From the NCBI GenBank assembly GCA_002423435.1, contig DIWE01000018.1, positions 53,907-117,906 on the forward strand: a stretch of 64,000 nucleotides of DNA. Reading direction: 5' to 3'. This stretch comes from Clostridiales bacterium UBA6114 (GTDB lineage: Bacteria; Bacillota; Clostridia; Oscillospirales; Butyricicoccaceae). The position numbers and the translations under genes are program-made. Below, piece by piece: positions 1 through 9,133 of the stretch. Within the stretch, counting starts at the first letter, position 1. Every line of letters starts with the position of its first letter. Under the pieces are notes generated by a model that did not search any database, had not been told where the DNA came from, and was given only the letters and a program-made list of their open reading frames with translations.

Positions 1-1
1 C

Positions 2-124
2 CGCCGCTTTGATGTACGCTCCGCTTATCTGCCCGAGGATATAGGAGAAACCTATTACCCTGATAAAACCTATATATTAGACAAGGTTTCCCGGCGCTTA
101 TATAATAAATATGGGGGAGCTTAA
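2..124 (+). CDS. C-terminal end of an unidentified protein (cut by window edge)
   Basis: An open frame enters from the left edge and encodes 40 residues before TAA at 122-124. The tail is charged and aromatic-rich, ending RRLYNKYGGA. I do not recognise the family. A GC-rich hairpin (113-136) overlaps the stop, which fits the end of a transcription unit. Too little is visible to assign a function. Confidence 0.5.
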   Translation, partial: RRFDVRSAYLPEDIGETYYPDKTYILDKVSRRLYNKYGGA

Positions 125-136
125 AAGGCTCCCCCG
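113..136 (+). terminator. Hairpin at the end of the left-edge gene
   Basis: GGGGGAGC and GCTCCCCC form an 8-bp perfect stem around a 7-nt loop that includes the stop codon. No T-run follows, so it is a weak intrinsic terminator at best, or a 3'-end stabilising hairpin. Confidence 0.45.
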
Positions 137-389
137 TGTAAAGCGGCATCATATCGATACATCATACATAACAAATATAAAATGCCGGGCTCGCTTGTCA
201 TTATTCCGCGAAGCGGTTTCTGCCCTAAAGACTTTTTGAGCAGCCATTCATACACGCTCCGGCATATCTCATATCAATGAATATAAACCGTTGGGAGGAA
301 ATAAATTGGGAAAGACTTTGGTGGAAAAACACAGGTCTTCCGGTATGCAGATGCCGCATCTTTATTTGCTGACAAAAGGGGAAAACCAC

Positions 390-1748
390 ATGGATGAACT
401 GGAAAAACTCGCCGGGTACATCTATCGGTTTCAGTTGGAGGATGCCCCGCCAAGCGTCGTACGGGCGGCCAAATATTGCGTGCTCGACACGGTCGGCGCC
501 GCAATGGGAGCGGCGCGCTGCGAGGAGATCCCGCAAACCGCCGAAGAGATGTCCCTCTGGTCAAAGGGCGCCCCCGAGCAAAGCGCCTCGATCTGGGGAC
601 TCGGGAGGAAATCGGACATCTTTACAGCGGCGCTGATAAACGGCCTCATGGCGCACGCCCTGGAACTCGACGATATGCACACCCGATCAAAAACCCATGT
701 GGGCAGCGCGGTTATTCCGGCGGCCTGGGCCGTCGCCGAGGCCACCAAAGCCAGAGGGCGGGATTTTCTGGAGGCAGTTATCGTGGGATACGAAACGATG
801 GCCCGGGTCGGCATGGGCCTTGATGCCTTCAGCCATCGGAATCGGGGCTTTCACGCCACGGGGCTCTTCGGCACTTTCGGCGCGGCGGCCGCGGGCGCTA
901 AGCTGCTCGGCCTGGATGTCGGGCAGATCGTAAATGCGCTGGGAATGGCCGGGACGCAGTCGAGCGGCCTCCGGGCTTTCCTCGCCGAGGGATCGGGCTG
1001 CAAAAAGCTCCACCCCGGAAGAGCCGCCGCCAATGGGCTGACCGCCGCGGTCCTGTCGAAAGCGGGCATGACGGGGCCTTCCCATATCCTGGACGCCGAA
1101 GACGGGGGACTTTACCGCGCCGCCGCCGATTCGTTCGACATGAGCGCCGTTTGCAGGGAGCTCGGCAGAACTTACGAAATCATGAATATCGACAAAAGGC
1201 TCTATCCCTGCTGCCGCAGCACCCATCCGGCGATTGACGCGGCCCTTTTCCTGCGCCGTGCGCATGGGGCTGAAGCGTCGCAGATCGAGCGGATCACGAT
1301 TGATACCTATAGCTTGGGGGTTTTGCAGTGCGGCTTTGAACATTATCCGACAAGCGGAGCAGACGCCAAATTCAGCACCGCCTACGTGACCGCGGCAGCT
1401 TTTGTATGCGGCAAAGTCTCCCGGGAGCAGTTTTTGCCGCAGGCGCTTAAAAACCCCTTGATAAGGCAAATCGCGGGGAATGTTTCCGTGCGGGAAAACG
1501 CGGAATTTACAAAGAGATATCCGCATCGGCGAGGCTGCCGCATGACGGTCAAATTAAAAAACGGCGACATCCGCAAAAAACAGGTCGACGACATAACAGG
1601 CAGCGCCAATGCGCCGCTTAACCCGGAACAGGAAATGGATAAATTCATGGGGCTTTTAGCCTCCGCCCTTGAGCCGGAAAAGGCAGGGATGCTTGCACAG
1701 GCGTTACTGGCGATCGACGAGCTTAAGGAGATGCCCCGCGTTTTCTGA
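390..1748 (+). CDS. MmgE/PrpD family protein (2-methylcitrate dehydratase-like)
   Basis: 452 residues, the usual length for the MmgE/PrpD family, whose members include 2-methylcitrate dehydratase and cis-aconitate decarboxylase (cofactor-free dehydratases or decarboxylases of tricarboxylates). Family-typical stretches are ELDDMH at about 92-97, HRNRGFHATG around 149-158, and KKLHPGRAAANG around 205-216. The ATG at 390 follows AAAAGGGG and matches the usual family N-terminus. A TTG at 306 with a better GGGAGG site would add 28 residues and cannot be excluded. It converges on the TAXI transporter operon and probably belongs to the same dicarboxylate/tricarboxylate pathway. The exact substrate is unknown. 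Confidence 0.88.
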   Translation: MDELEKLAGYIYRFQLEDAPPSVVRAAKYCVLDTVGAAMGAARCEEIPQTAEEMSLWSKGAPEQSASIWGLGRKSDIFTAALINGLMAHALELDDMHTRSKTHVGSAVIPAAWAVAEATKARGRDFLEAVIVGYETMARVGMGLDAFSHRNRGFHATGLFGTFGAAAAGAKLLGLDVGQIVNALGMAGTQSSGLRAFLAEGSGCKKLHPGRAAANGLTAAVLSKAGMTGPSHILDAEDGGLYRAAADSFDMSAVCRELGRTYEIMNIDKRLYPCCRSTHPAIDAALFLRRAHGAEASQIERITIDTYSLGVLQCGFEHYPTSGADAKFSTAYVTAAAFVCGKVSREQFLPQALKNPLIRQIAGNVSVRENAEFTKRYPHRRGCRMTVKLKNGDIRKKQVDDITGSANAPLNPEQEMDKFMGLLASALEPEKAGMLAQALLAIDELKEMPRVF

Positions 1749-1775
1749 AACAGGAAGCCCGGCCAAAAGGACATG

Positions 1776-1818
1776 GGGGGTGGCGCGAAATGCATATCCA
1801 TGCATTTCGGCCACCCCC
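1776..1818. repeat. Dispersed hairpin repeat, copy 1
   Basis: An inverted repeat (GGGGGTGGC..GAAATGCA, loop TATCCA, TGCATTTC..CCACCCCC) with one bulged base. It lies between two convergent genes and probably acts as a bidirectional terminator. Copies with the same core ATCCATGCATTT, in the same orientation, occur at 48604-48649 and 57475-57520. Confidence 0.75.
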
Positions 1819-1886
1819 GGTATTTTGCTTCATTTTTTCCCCGAGGATTTTAACATCCTCGTACAAACAGTATGAGACTATTTCGT

Positions 1887-2921
1887 TTATTTAATGTAGC
1901 CGGCTTCCTTTAAATAACGTTCTGCGCCGGGATGCAGCGGGATATCGGGTCCGAAGGTAATCATATCCTCGCTTAAAATGGCAAAGCCGGTGTCCGCGAT
2001 CGCCAGTTCCTGCAGGTTTTCCCAAAATGCCTTCGTAATTTGATAAATCGCTTCCTCGTCGGCGTCGTCTCTGCAGTACAGCATGTTATAGCCAACCCAG
2101 GTATGGCAGTCCGCGTCCTGTCCGTTATAAGATCCGGCAGGAATCACGCCATAGCCGAATGCGCCGCCGGCGAGTTCGTTAAATTTATCGAATACGTCTT
2201 GCGGAACGTCCAGCAAATTGACCGGAATCTGGCTTGCAAGCTCCGTTACGGAGGAATTGCCGACACTCATGCCGTTGAAAGTCGCGTCAAACGTTTTGTC
2301 GCGCAGGCCGTCCATAGCGCCGCTGGTAGCGATTTCAAAAATTTTGAATTCATCCAAAGTGCGGTCCATGCCGGCAATCAGCATCTTGTTTCTGGTCGCA
2401 GTAACGGAAGACGGCGTATTGATATTCACCTTTTTACCGACCAGATCATTAAGCGTTTTGATGCCTGAGTCCGCTCTGACAATCTGATGGCCGTATTCGA
2501 TGGAGTAAAGGGAAATCCGTCTTAACTTTTTAAATTTTTCGTCTTCAAAACCTTCTTTTTGCGTGTAGGCCAGAGCCAGGTCCAGACAGGTGCCGAGACC
2601 GACCTTTGCATCTCCGTCGGTCACCAGATTCAAATTTTCGTTAAAGCCTGCGGAAACCTGCGCGGAAAGCGCTACCTTGTCCTGATGCTCATTGACCACA
2701 TTCGAAATGATGGATCCGAGCATATACGGGCTGGAACCGGAGCTGGAAGTTGCCAGACTCCAATTCATTGCTTTGGCGGGGGCGGAACTTGATGCAGCGG
2801 ATGTATCGGTGCTTGTACCTGCGGGACCTGATGTTGCGGGAGTGCCGGAAGAAGCGCAGCCGGCAAGCATGCTGAGAGCGAACGCGAAAACCAGGATGAA
2901 TGCGCTGAATTTTTTCATCAT
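1887..2921 (-). CDS. TAXI family TRAP transporter solute-binding lipoprotein
   Basis: 344 residues. The N-terminus is a lipoprotein signal with lipobox LAGC (Cys22), followed by a Ser/Thr/Pro/Ala-rich linker. The mature part starts MNWSLATSSSGSSPYMLGS and continues in the style of TAXI periplasmic-binding proteins, the extracytoplasmic receptors of fused-permease TRAP systems. It is the last gene of the minus-strand operon, 59 bp after the fused permease. It should deliver the organic acid degraded by the upstream enzymes. The ligand is not deducible from sequence alone. Confidence 0.88.
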   Translation of the reverse strand: MMKKFSAFILVFAFALSMLAGCASSGTPATSGPAGTSTDTSAASSSAPAKAMNWSLATSSSGSSPYMLGSIISNVVNEHQDKVALSAQVSAGFNENLNLVTDGDAKVGLGTCLDLALAYTQKEGFEDEKFKKLRRISLYSIEYGHQIVRADSGIKTLNDLVGKKVNINTPSSVTATRNKMLIAGMDRTLDEFKIFEIATSGAMDGLRDKTFDATFNGMSVGNSSVTELASQIPVNLLDVPQDVFDKFNELAGGAFGYGVIPAGSYNGQDADCHTWVGYNMLYCRDDADEEAIYQITKAFWENLQELAIADTGFAILSEDMITFGPDIPLHPGAERYLKEAGYIK

Positions 2922-2980
2922 TTTCCTCTCCTCTATTATTTTTTTTTAATAAATCAGTTTCCCGATCAATAAAAACCCGT

Positions 2981-4933
2981 TTAAACCGCAGGCGCGTTCT
3001 TTTTCTTTTTCATGTAGGAATACACCGCAACGAAGACAATCAATGCGAAACCGATCACATCGGTCACTATTTCCGGCAGTAACAGGCATAATGCGCCGGC
3101 AAACAATAGCGCCCGCTCGACTGCCGAACACCCGGTAAACATCCACCCCTGAACGCATCCGGCCATTGCCACGACGCCGAAGAATGCGGCAATAAAGGAT
3201 AATGCAATAAACCAGGGGTCTCCGACCAAAAGCAGCGCAGGATTAATCAAATATCCGAATGCAACCAAATAAGACGCCAAGCCGAACACCGTTCCCTTGA
3301 TCGCCGTTTTCCAGAAATCCGCACCCGCGATACCCGCCGCAACCGCGGCCACAACGGCGACGGGCGGCGTGGAGCCCGACTTGATCGCGAAGTAGAACAG
3401 GAACATGTGGGCTGCCAGAAGCGGAAACCCGACTTGAACCAGGGCCGGCGCCACAAAAATCGCCACCAGAGAGTATGCGATCGGAGTTGTCATTCCGCAG
3501 CCCAGAATCAGGGTTGCAACCAATGCGATCAACACAACCCCGACGACGGAACCATGGGCGGCATCCACGAGAATGGTTGTGATTCTTGCCCCCAGCCCGG
3601 TAATCGTTACCGCCTGGGTAACAAGGCCAAGCCCCGCCAGAATCGCGACAACCCCCGCCACGTCGCGGACGCCCTGCTCAAAGATATCCAGTATTTTTCT
3701 GATCGATATCCGGGTGCCCTTGCGCAGCATTGCAGATATAATGATCAGTACAATGCAAACGAAACCGGAAAACATGGTCGTGTAAGACTTTCCCATCAGA
3801 AGATAGAATAAAACGCCGATCGGAGCAATCAGATGCCACCCGCTTAATAGTTCCTTTTTCCAGTTCGGCAGCTCCTCTTTCGGCAATCCTAAAATGCCGC
3901 TTTTTTTGGCTTCAAAATGAACAATAAAGAAAGCGTTGATATAGTATAGAAACGCTGGAATAACAGCGGCAAGCGCGATCGTCTTATAGGCAATACCGGT
4001 CATCTCCGCCATAATAAACGCGGCCGCTCCCATAATGGGCGGCATAATCTGCCCGCCTTCCGAAGCCGTTACTTCAACCGCCGCGGCAACATGCGGTTTA
4101 AATCCCAGTTTTTTCATCATGGGAATCGTAATGGAACCCGTGGTGACAACGTTTGAAATGGAGCTTCCGGAAACCGTTCCCATAAGCGCGCTGCCGATAA
4201 CCGAAGTTTTCGCCGCGCCCCCGTCATACCTGCCGACAAGACCGTTGCAGAAATTCATCAGAACATTGGCGGCGCCGGTTCCCTGCAGGCAGGCGCCGAA
4301 CAGAATAAACATGAACAGATATGTAGAAGCGACGGACAGTCCCAGGCCAAAGACACCCTCCTCGGTATAGGAGGTCAGATAAACCAGGCGTTTGAAACTC
4401 ATCCCCGCATGGCCAAGCGCCCCCGGCAAATGGTTGCCGAACAAGGTATAAAGAACGCCGAGCAATGCGAGAACAAAAAATGTAATGCTTGTCCTTCGCG
4501 CCATTTCCAGCACAAGAATAACCGTAAGCGCCGCAATGGCGATTTGTAATGCGCTCAGTTGATTTGCCGAGCTCAGGTTCAAAATGGCCCGGTATTCCAA
4601 CACGATATACCCTAAGCAAAAAATGGAAATCGCAATAAAAAGCCAATCAATAATTTTAGCAAGCACCGGGAAATGATTCTTTTTCCCGAATTTTAACGGT
4701 TTTCCGACAGAAAAGTAAATAAAACTCATGACGATTAAGAATAACGCCCTGTGAACAATCGTAGTCTTGTAAGGCCCAAAGATTGTCGCATAGAACATAT
4801 ACGCGCTGAAAACAATCGTCAGGACGCGGATTACCCATTGCAAAGGCGTTCGCTTTCCGGTAGGAACCACACCTCCCGACGGCTCTTCTGCGGAAATGAT
4901 CTGATCCACTGATTTTTCATGTCTATTGCTCAT
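2981..4933 (-). CDS. TRAP transporter fused permease (DctQM type, TAXI system)
   Basis: 650 residues, strongly hydrophobic with many membrane spans, the size of fused DctQ-DctM permeases. DctM signature stretches are GSALMGTVSGSSISNV at 247-262 and GQIMPPIMGAAAF at 294-306. It pairs with the TAXI receptor downstream to form a sodium- or proton-driven secondary uptake system in the cytoplasmic membrane. A polar Lys-rich tail ends the protein. It follows the leuD-like gene after about 130 bp without an obvious terminator, so it is probably cotranscribed with the catabolic genes. Confidence 0.92.
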   Translation of the reverse strand: MSNRHEKSVDQIISAEEPSGGVVPTGKRTPLQWVIRVLTIVFSAYMFYATIFGPYKTTIVHRALFLIVMSFIYFSVGKPLKFGKKNHFPVLAKIIDWLFIAISIFCLGYIVLEYRAILNLSSANQLSALQIAIAALTVILVLEMARRTSITFFVLALLGVLYTLFGNHLPGALGHAGMSFKRLVYLTSYTEEGVFGLGLSVASTYLFMFILFGACLQGTGAANVLMNFCNGLVGRYDGGAAKTSVIGSALMGTVSGSSISNVVTTGSITIPMMKKLGFKPHVAAAVEVTASEGGQIMPPIMGAAAFIMAEMTGIAYKTIALAAVIPAFLYYINAFFIVHFEAKKSGILGLPKEELPNWKKELLSGWHLIAPIGVLFYLLMGKSYTTMFSGFVCIVLIIISAMLRKGTRISIRKILDIFEQGVRDVAGVVAILAGLGLVTQAVTITGLGARITTILVDAAHGSVVGVVLIALVATLILGCGMTTPIAYSLVAIFVAPALVQVGFPLLAAHMFLFYFAIKSGSTPPVAVVAAVAAGIAGADFWKTAIKGTVFGLASYLVAFGYLINPALLLVGDPWFIALSFIAAFFGVVAMAGCVQGWMFTGCSAVERALLFAGALCLLLPEIVTDVIGFALIVFVAVYSYMKKKKNAPAV

Positions 4934-5066
4934 GTCTTGCCTCCCGCCAAAATTTAAATGAAACTGTACCGCCTGTTAACAGACGAGGTGAACCCTCATG
5001 CGCGAATCATCTCGACCGGCAACTCATGTTTTTCGCCCGTTTGCCGGATACGTCCTCAGAAGCCCG

Positions 5067-5561
5067 CTATTTCAGCTTTTTTTCGAGGTGGGGAATAAGT
5101 CCGCCGTCCTGCACCAACTCCATGACATTCGGGGGGAGCTTCGTGCATTGGTATTCCTCGCCGGTGGTGATATTTTGGATAATGCCGCCGATCGGATCGA
5201 CTTTAAGCTCGTCGCCGTCGCTGATCTTCGACACACAGTCGGTGGTCAGCACCGCAAGTCCGATATTGATGGCGTTGCGGTAAAAAATGCGCGCGAAAAA
5301 CTCCGCGATGACAACCGAAACGCCGTTGCCCTTGATTACGAAAGGGGCCGTTTCCCGGCTGGAGCCGGAGCCAAAGTTCTTTCCCGCGACAACGATGTCG
5401 CCCGGGCGGACCTTTTTCGTAAAATCCGGGTCGACGCCCTCCATTGCGTGGGCAAACATGATCTCGTCCGCCATGCCGATATAAAAGGCGGGGGAAATCA
5501 GGTCGGTGTTAATATTATCCCCATATTTATGGACGCGCCCATGGATTATAAAATTGCTCAT
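5067..5561 (-). CDS. leuD: 3-isopropylmalate dehydratase small subunit-like (LeuD/DmdB type)
   Basis: 164 residues, the swivel domain of the short archaeal-type isopropylmalate isomerases. NTDLI lies at 18-22 and the substrate-recognition loop NFGSGSSRE at 62-70. It forms a heterodimer with the large subunit encoded 12 bp upstream. Such subunits serve leucine synthesis, but relatives hydrate citraconate or dimethylmaleate. The neighbours here are PrpF, CoA-transferase, HMG-CoA-type lyase and a TRAP transporter rather than leuA or leuB, so I favour a catabolic (de)hydratase. Leucine biosynthesis remains possible. Confidence 0.85.
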   Translation of the reverse strand: MSNFIIHGRVHKYGDNINTDLISPAFYIGMADEIMFAHAMEGVDPDFTKKVRPGDIVVAGKNFGSGSSRETAPFVIKGNGVSVVIAEFFARIFYRNAINIGLAVLTTDCVSKISDGDELKVDPIGGIIQNITTGEEYQCTKLPPNVMELVQDGGLIPHLEKKLK

Positions 5562-5573
5562 AACCGTCTCTCC

Positions 5574-6830
5574 TTATAAACAGGCCCGCGGATCTGAAAG
5601 CTCGCCCGCGATTGCCGAAGCCGCCACCGTCGCCGGAGACGCGAGATAAACCTTGGAATCGTAGCTTCCCATGCGCCCCTTGAAGTTGCGGTTTGTCGTG
5701 GACACGCATGTTTCCTCGGCGGCGAGGACCCCCGAATGAAGCCCGACGCACGCGCCGCAGGTCGGGGCGAGAATCTTGGCGCCGGCGTCGATCAAGGTGT
5801 CGATAATGCCGAGATGGATCGCCTGTTTATAAATTTTCTGGGAGCCGGGGGAGACGAGCAGGCGGCAGCCGGACGCCACCTTTCTGCCCTTCAATATTTC
5901 CGCGGCGGCCGTAAGGTCGCTTAATCTGCCGCCGGTGCAAGAGCCGATATAGGCCTGGTGGATCACAGTGCCCGCCACGTCCGAAATGTCCGCGACATTG
6001 TCGACCGCATGGGGGCAGGCGACCTGCGGCACAAGCTCCTCGGCCCGGTAGGAATACCGCTTGGTATAGTAGGCGTCCGGGTCGCTTTGGAAAACGGCAT
6101 ACGGTTTTGTATTGCCGAGCGCCTCGAGATAGCTAAGCGTAACCTCGTCGGCGGCGATCAGCCCGGCCTTCGCGCCCGCCTCCACCGCCATGTTGGAAAT
6201 GCACATCCGCTCGTCCATGGGGAGGGCGCGGATGGTGCCGCCGCAAAATTCCATTGCCATATAGGTGGCGCCGGAATGGCCGACGTCCCTGATCGTCCGC
6301 AAAATAATATCCTTGGCCATGACGCGCGGGGCAAGGCTTCCTTCCCAGGTGATCAGGATGGATTCGGGGACGCGGAGCCAGATTTCGCCGGTCGCCAGAA
6401 CTCCCGCGGCCTCGGTGGAGCCGATCCCGGTTCCGAAGCAGCCGAAAGCGCCCGCCGTGCAGGTATGGGAATCGGTGCCGACAAGAAGGGTCCCCGGCAG
6501 ATCGTAGCCATGCTCACCAAGCACCTGATGGCAGGGACCGCAGCCCTCGAAGTAAGTAATCCCATGGGAGAGCGCCCATTTCCTGGTAAACGCCACTATC
6601 TCCGCCTGGTCGACGATCGCGGAGGGACACAGGTGGTCGGAAATCACAACCGCTTTGGACGAATCCCAGACGTTATCCCCCAAACGCTTGAACGGTTCGG
6701 CCGTAAACCACGGCCCCAGGCCGTCGTCCAGCATGGCGCAGTCCACTTTCGCCGTGATAATATCGCCGTAAGATACTTCACTCTTAGCGCTGCACCGGGC
6801 CAATATTTTTTCAGCCAGTGTTTTTCCCAT
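5574..6830 (-). CDS. leuC: 3-isopropylmalate dehydratase large subunit-like (LeuC/DmdA type)
   Basis: 418 residues, the length of the archaeal-type LeuC/homoaconitase branch (the classic bacterial form is about 465). The three [4Fe-4S] ligands are visible: Cys298 in GSCTGG and Cys358/Cys361 in PTCGAC. GTDSHTC at 118-124 is the conserved substrate/cluster loop. It catalyses stereospecific hydration/dehydration of an alkyl-substituted malate/maleate, with the small subunit directly downstream. Context suggests citraconate, dimethylmaleate or a related compound rather than isopropylmalate, by analogy with 2,3-dimethylmalate dehydratase of nicotinate fermenters. Confidence 0.88.
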   Translation of the reverse strand: MGKTLAEKILARCSAKSEVSYGDIITAKVDCAMLDDGLGPWFTAEPFKRLGDNVWDSSKAVVISDHLCPSAIVDQAEIVAFTRKWALSHGITYFEGCGPCHQVLGEHGYDLPGTLLVGTDSHTCTAGAFGCFGTGIGSTEAAGVLATGEIWLRVPESILITWEGSLAPRVMAKDIILRTIRDVGHSGATYMAMEFCGGTIRALPMDERMCISNMAVEAGAKAGLIAADEVTLSYLEALGNTKPYAVFQSDPDAYYTKRYSYRAEELVPQVACPHAVDNVADISDVAGTVIHQAYIGSCTGGRLSDLTAAAEILKGRKVASGCRLLVSPGSQKIYKQAIHLGIIDTLIDAGAKILAPTCGACVGLHSGVLAAEETCVSTTNRNFKGRMGSYDSKVYLASPATVAASAIAGELSDPRACL

Positions 6831-6886
6831 TTTATATCTCCTCTTAAAATTTGCTCAGTCTGACAGCCGCCGCGGCCGCCTTATGG

Positions 6887-7795
6887 TCAGGCTCCGCAGA
6901 CGTCGTCGGCGCCGATATTGATCTGATGCCCGCTATAGCTGCCGCTTATATGAGCGTTTACAAATTTCGCGGTGTTAAGGATCTTGTCGAAGGATATGCC
7001 GCTTTTAAGCCCGCATTTATCCAGAAGATACACAAAATCCTCGGTCGAGGTATTGCCGGAGGCGCCCGGCGCAAAGGGGCATCCGCCCAGGCCGCCGATG
7101 GAGGTCTGGATGTAATTGAGGCCGTTTTGCAGGGCGACCCATGTGTTTAGCATACCCATATTTCTGGTGTCATGAATATGGGCGCCAAATTCCATCGACG
7201 GAAATTCCCGTTTCGCAGCTTTCAGATAGCGTTCGACCTGGGTGGGGTAGGCGTCGCCGATCGTGTCGGCCAGCTCGACAATGTTCGCGCCGATTTTAAT
7301 CCCGCGCTCCATAACGGAAAGCGTCTTTTCAAGAGGGGTTTCCCCTTCAAAGGGACAGGAAAAAGCCGTCGCCAGGCCAAGGATGATCGCCATATCCGGA
7401 AACTCCTGCCGGATTTTTTCAAGCTCCTCAAAGGACTGCTCATGCGTTCGGTTGATGTTTGCCTTGTTATGGGACTGGCTTACCGAAACGACATAGGCGA
7501 TTTCGCGGATCCCGCACTGGTAGGCGGCTCTCGCCCCGTACAAATTGGGCACGAGGGCGCCGAAGGTCACGCCGGGATATTTGCCGACGAGGCTTTGCGC
7601 CACTTCCTGCGCGTCGCTCATCTGAGGGACCGCCCTGGGGCTTACAAAAGAGGTGATCTGAACCCTTTTGACCCCCGCGTCCAGGATTTTCTCAATGATC
7701 TCGATTTTGAGCTTCGTCGGAATGAACTCCTTGATATTCTGGAACCCGTCTCTCGGTCCGACCTCATAGATATCGGGCAATTTCGGAAGGGACAT
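6887..7795 (-). CDS. Hydroxymethylglutaryl-CoA lyase family protein
   Basis: 302 residues, the full length of the HMG-CoA lyase family (TIM barrel, divalent metal). Active-site elements are present: EVGPRDG at 11-17, HIHDTRN at 206-212 with the metal ligands His206/His208, and GGCPFAPGASGN at 237-248 with the reactive Cys239. The family cleaves 3-hydroxy-3-alkyl-acyl-CoA into acetyl- or acyl-CoA plus a keto acid, and relatives act on citramalyl-CoA. The stop overlaps the start of the CoA-transferase gene by one base, indicating tight coupling. I infer cleavage of the CoA thioester made by that enzyme. Confidence 0.9.
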   Translation of the reverse strand: MSLPKLPDIYEVGPRDGFQNIKEFIPTKLKIEIIEKILDAGVKRVQITSFVSPRAVPQMSDAQEVAQSLVGKYPGVTFGALVPNLYGARAAYQCGIREIAYVVSVSQSHNKANINRTHEQSFEELEKIRQEFPDMAIILGLATAFSCPFEGETPLEKTLSVMERGIKIGANIVELADTIGDAYPTQVERYLKAAKREFPSMEFGAHIHDTRNMGMLNTWVALQNGLNYIQTSIGGLGGCPFAPGASGNTSTEDFVYLLDKCGLKSGISFDKILNTAKFVNAHISGSYSGHQINIGADDVCGA

Positions 7796-8988
7796 CAGAA
7801 AACCCCCTGGGCTTCAAGCGCATCGTACTGCGCGCCCTCGATTCCGAGCAGCTCGGAAAGCACCTCTCTGTTGTGCTGCCCCAGAAGGGGCGCGGGGCGG
7901 TCAAACTGAACCGGTGTTTCGCTCAGCTTGATCTGGTTGCCCGTTATTTTCATTTTGCCCGCTTTCGGATGCTCGATTTCCACAAACATTTCCCTCGCGA
8001 CCGCGATATGCGGGTCTTTCGTCACGCGCTCGATCGTATTGATCGGGCCGGCGGGGACGCCCTTTGCGAGGAGCATGTCGACGGCCTCGTCGATGGTGTA
8101 ATCCTTGAGCCAGGACTCGACGATCGCCTTTAACGACGCGTTGTTTTCGACGCGCAGGGGATTACTCTTAAAGCGCTCGTCGTTCGGAAGCTCGGGCATG
8201 TTCATCACCTCGGCCATCAGGTTAAAGAGCTTGTCGTTGCCCGCGCCGATGACGAGGCTGCCGTCCTTTGCCCGGAAGGAGTCATACGGATAGGAGGCTT
8301 CATAGCGGTTTCCGATCCGCTCCGGGTTTCTGCCGGTCACGAGGTAGATCTGGTTGATGATCTCGAGCGCGGATACGATGGAATCGACCAGCGCAACGTC
8401 GACAAGCTGCCCCTTTCCGGTTTTCCGTTTCGATATGTACGCGGCAAGCACGCCGACCGCGAGGCTGACCCCGGCCATGACGTCCGACATCGCGGTGCCG
8501 CTCCGGGTCGGCTCCCCGCCGGGCCAGCCGGTCGTGCTCATAAGCCCGCCCATGGCCTGTCCGATGATATCGTAGCCCGCCCTGTCCTTATAGGGGCCGT
8601 AATGCCCGAACCCGGAAACGCAGCCGTAGACCAGGCCCGGGTTAATTTCTTTTAAGGTGTCGTATCCGAGCCCCAGCTTTTCCATTACGCCGGGTCGGTA
8701 ATTTTCAATTAAAATATCCGCTTTTTTGACGAGCTCCTTCAGAAGCGCTTTGCCCTCCTGCGTTTTTAAGTTCAGGGTTACGCTGCGCTTATTGCGGTTT
8801 AAGTTCATATAGTAAGCGCTTTCCCCATTGACCATGGGGTAGTGCGCCCGGCTGTCGTCCCCTGTTTTCGGCATTTCGATCTTGATGATGTTCGCTCCCA
8901 GATCGGCCAAAAGCATGGAACAGTACGGCCCCGCCAAAACGCGTGTGAGATCGATGACTGTAATTTCCGATAATGCGCCTTGTTTCAA
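7795..8988 (-). CDS. CaiB/BaiF class III CoA-transferase
   Basis: 398 residues from a TTG start at 8988, which gives the normal family N-terminus (SEITVIDLTRVLAGPYCSMLL). The frame is open further upstream to an ATG at 9069, but that adds 27 unrelated residues. The motif GPYKDRAGYDIIGQAMGG at 131-148 contains the catalytic Asp (about residue 140) that forms an acyl-aspartyl anhydride. It should move CoA from an acyl-CoA donor to the (hydroxy)dicarboxylate, which the adjacent lyase then splits. It sits between prpF and the lyase gene in the same operon. Confidence 0.88.
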   Translation of the reverse strand: MKQGALSEITVIDLTRVLAGPYCSMLLADLGANIIKIEMPKTGDDSRAHYPMVNGESAYYMNLNRNKRSVTLNLKTQEGKALLKELVKKADILIENYRPGVMEKLGLGYDTLKEINPGLVYGCVSGFGHYGPYKDRAGYDIIGQAMGGLMSTTGWPGGEPTRSGTAMSDVMAGVSLAVGVLAAYISKRKTGKGQLVDVALVDSIVSALEIINQIYLVTGRNPERIGNRYEASYPYDSFRAKDGSLVIGAGNDKLFNLMAEVMNMPELPNDERFKSNPLRVENNASLKAIVESWLKDYTIDEAVDMLLAKGVPAGPINTIERVTKDPHIAVAREMFVEIEHPKAGKMKITGNQIKLSETPVQFDRPAPLLGQHNREVLSELLGIEGAQYDALEAQGVF

Positions 8989-9133
8989 TGCTGTACCTAC
9001 TTTCAGTTTTAAACGGCTTTGCGCCGCCCGATTTTTAAAAAAGATCCCAGAGGGGGGCGTATCCGGCAATCAAAATCAGGCGGGTGCGCCCCCGGTATAA
9101 TGCTTTATTTTATATTTTTGCCCTTCGAAACGC

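Noticed and set aside
687..1526. Long minus-strand open frame opposite the MmgE/PrpD gene
   Set aside because: It is the GC-rich antisense of a clearly homologous gene, with no ribosome binding site and a composition typical of shadow frames.
1776..1818. CRISPR-like interpretation of the three similar hairpin repeats
   Set aside because: Copies are 9-47 kb apart, not regularly spaced, and no cas genes are present.
5958..6863. 301-codon plus-strand frame opposite leuC
   Set aside because: Mirrors the strong LeuC coding frame; its sequence is low-complexity Arg/Gly/His-rich with no recognisable domain.
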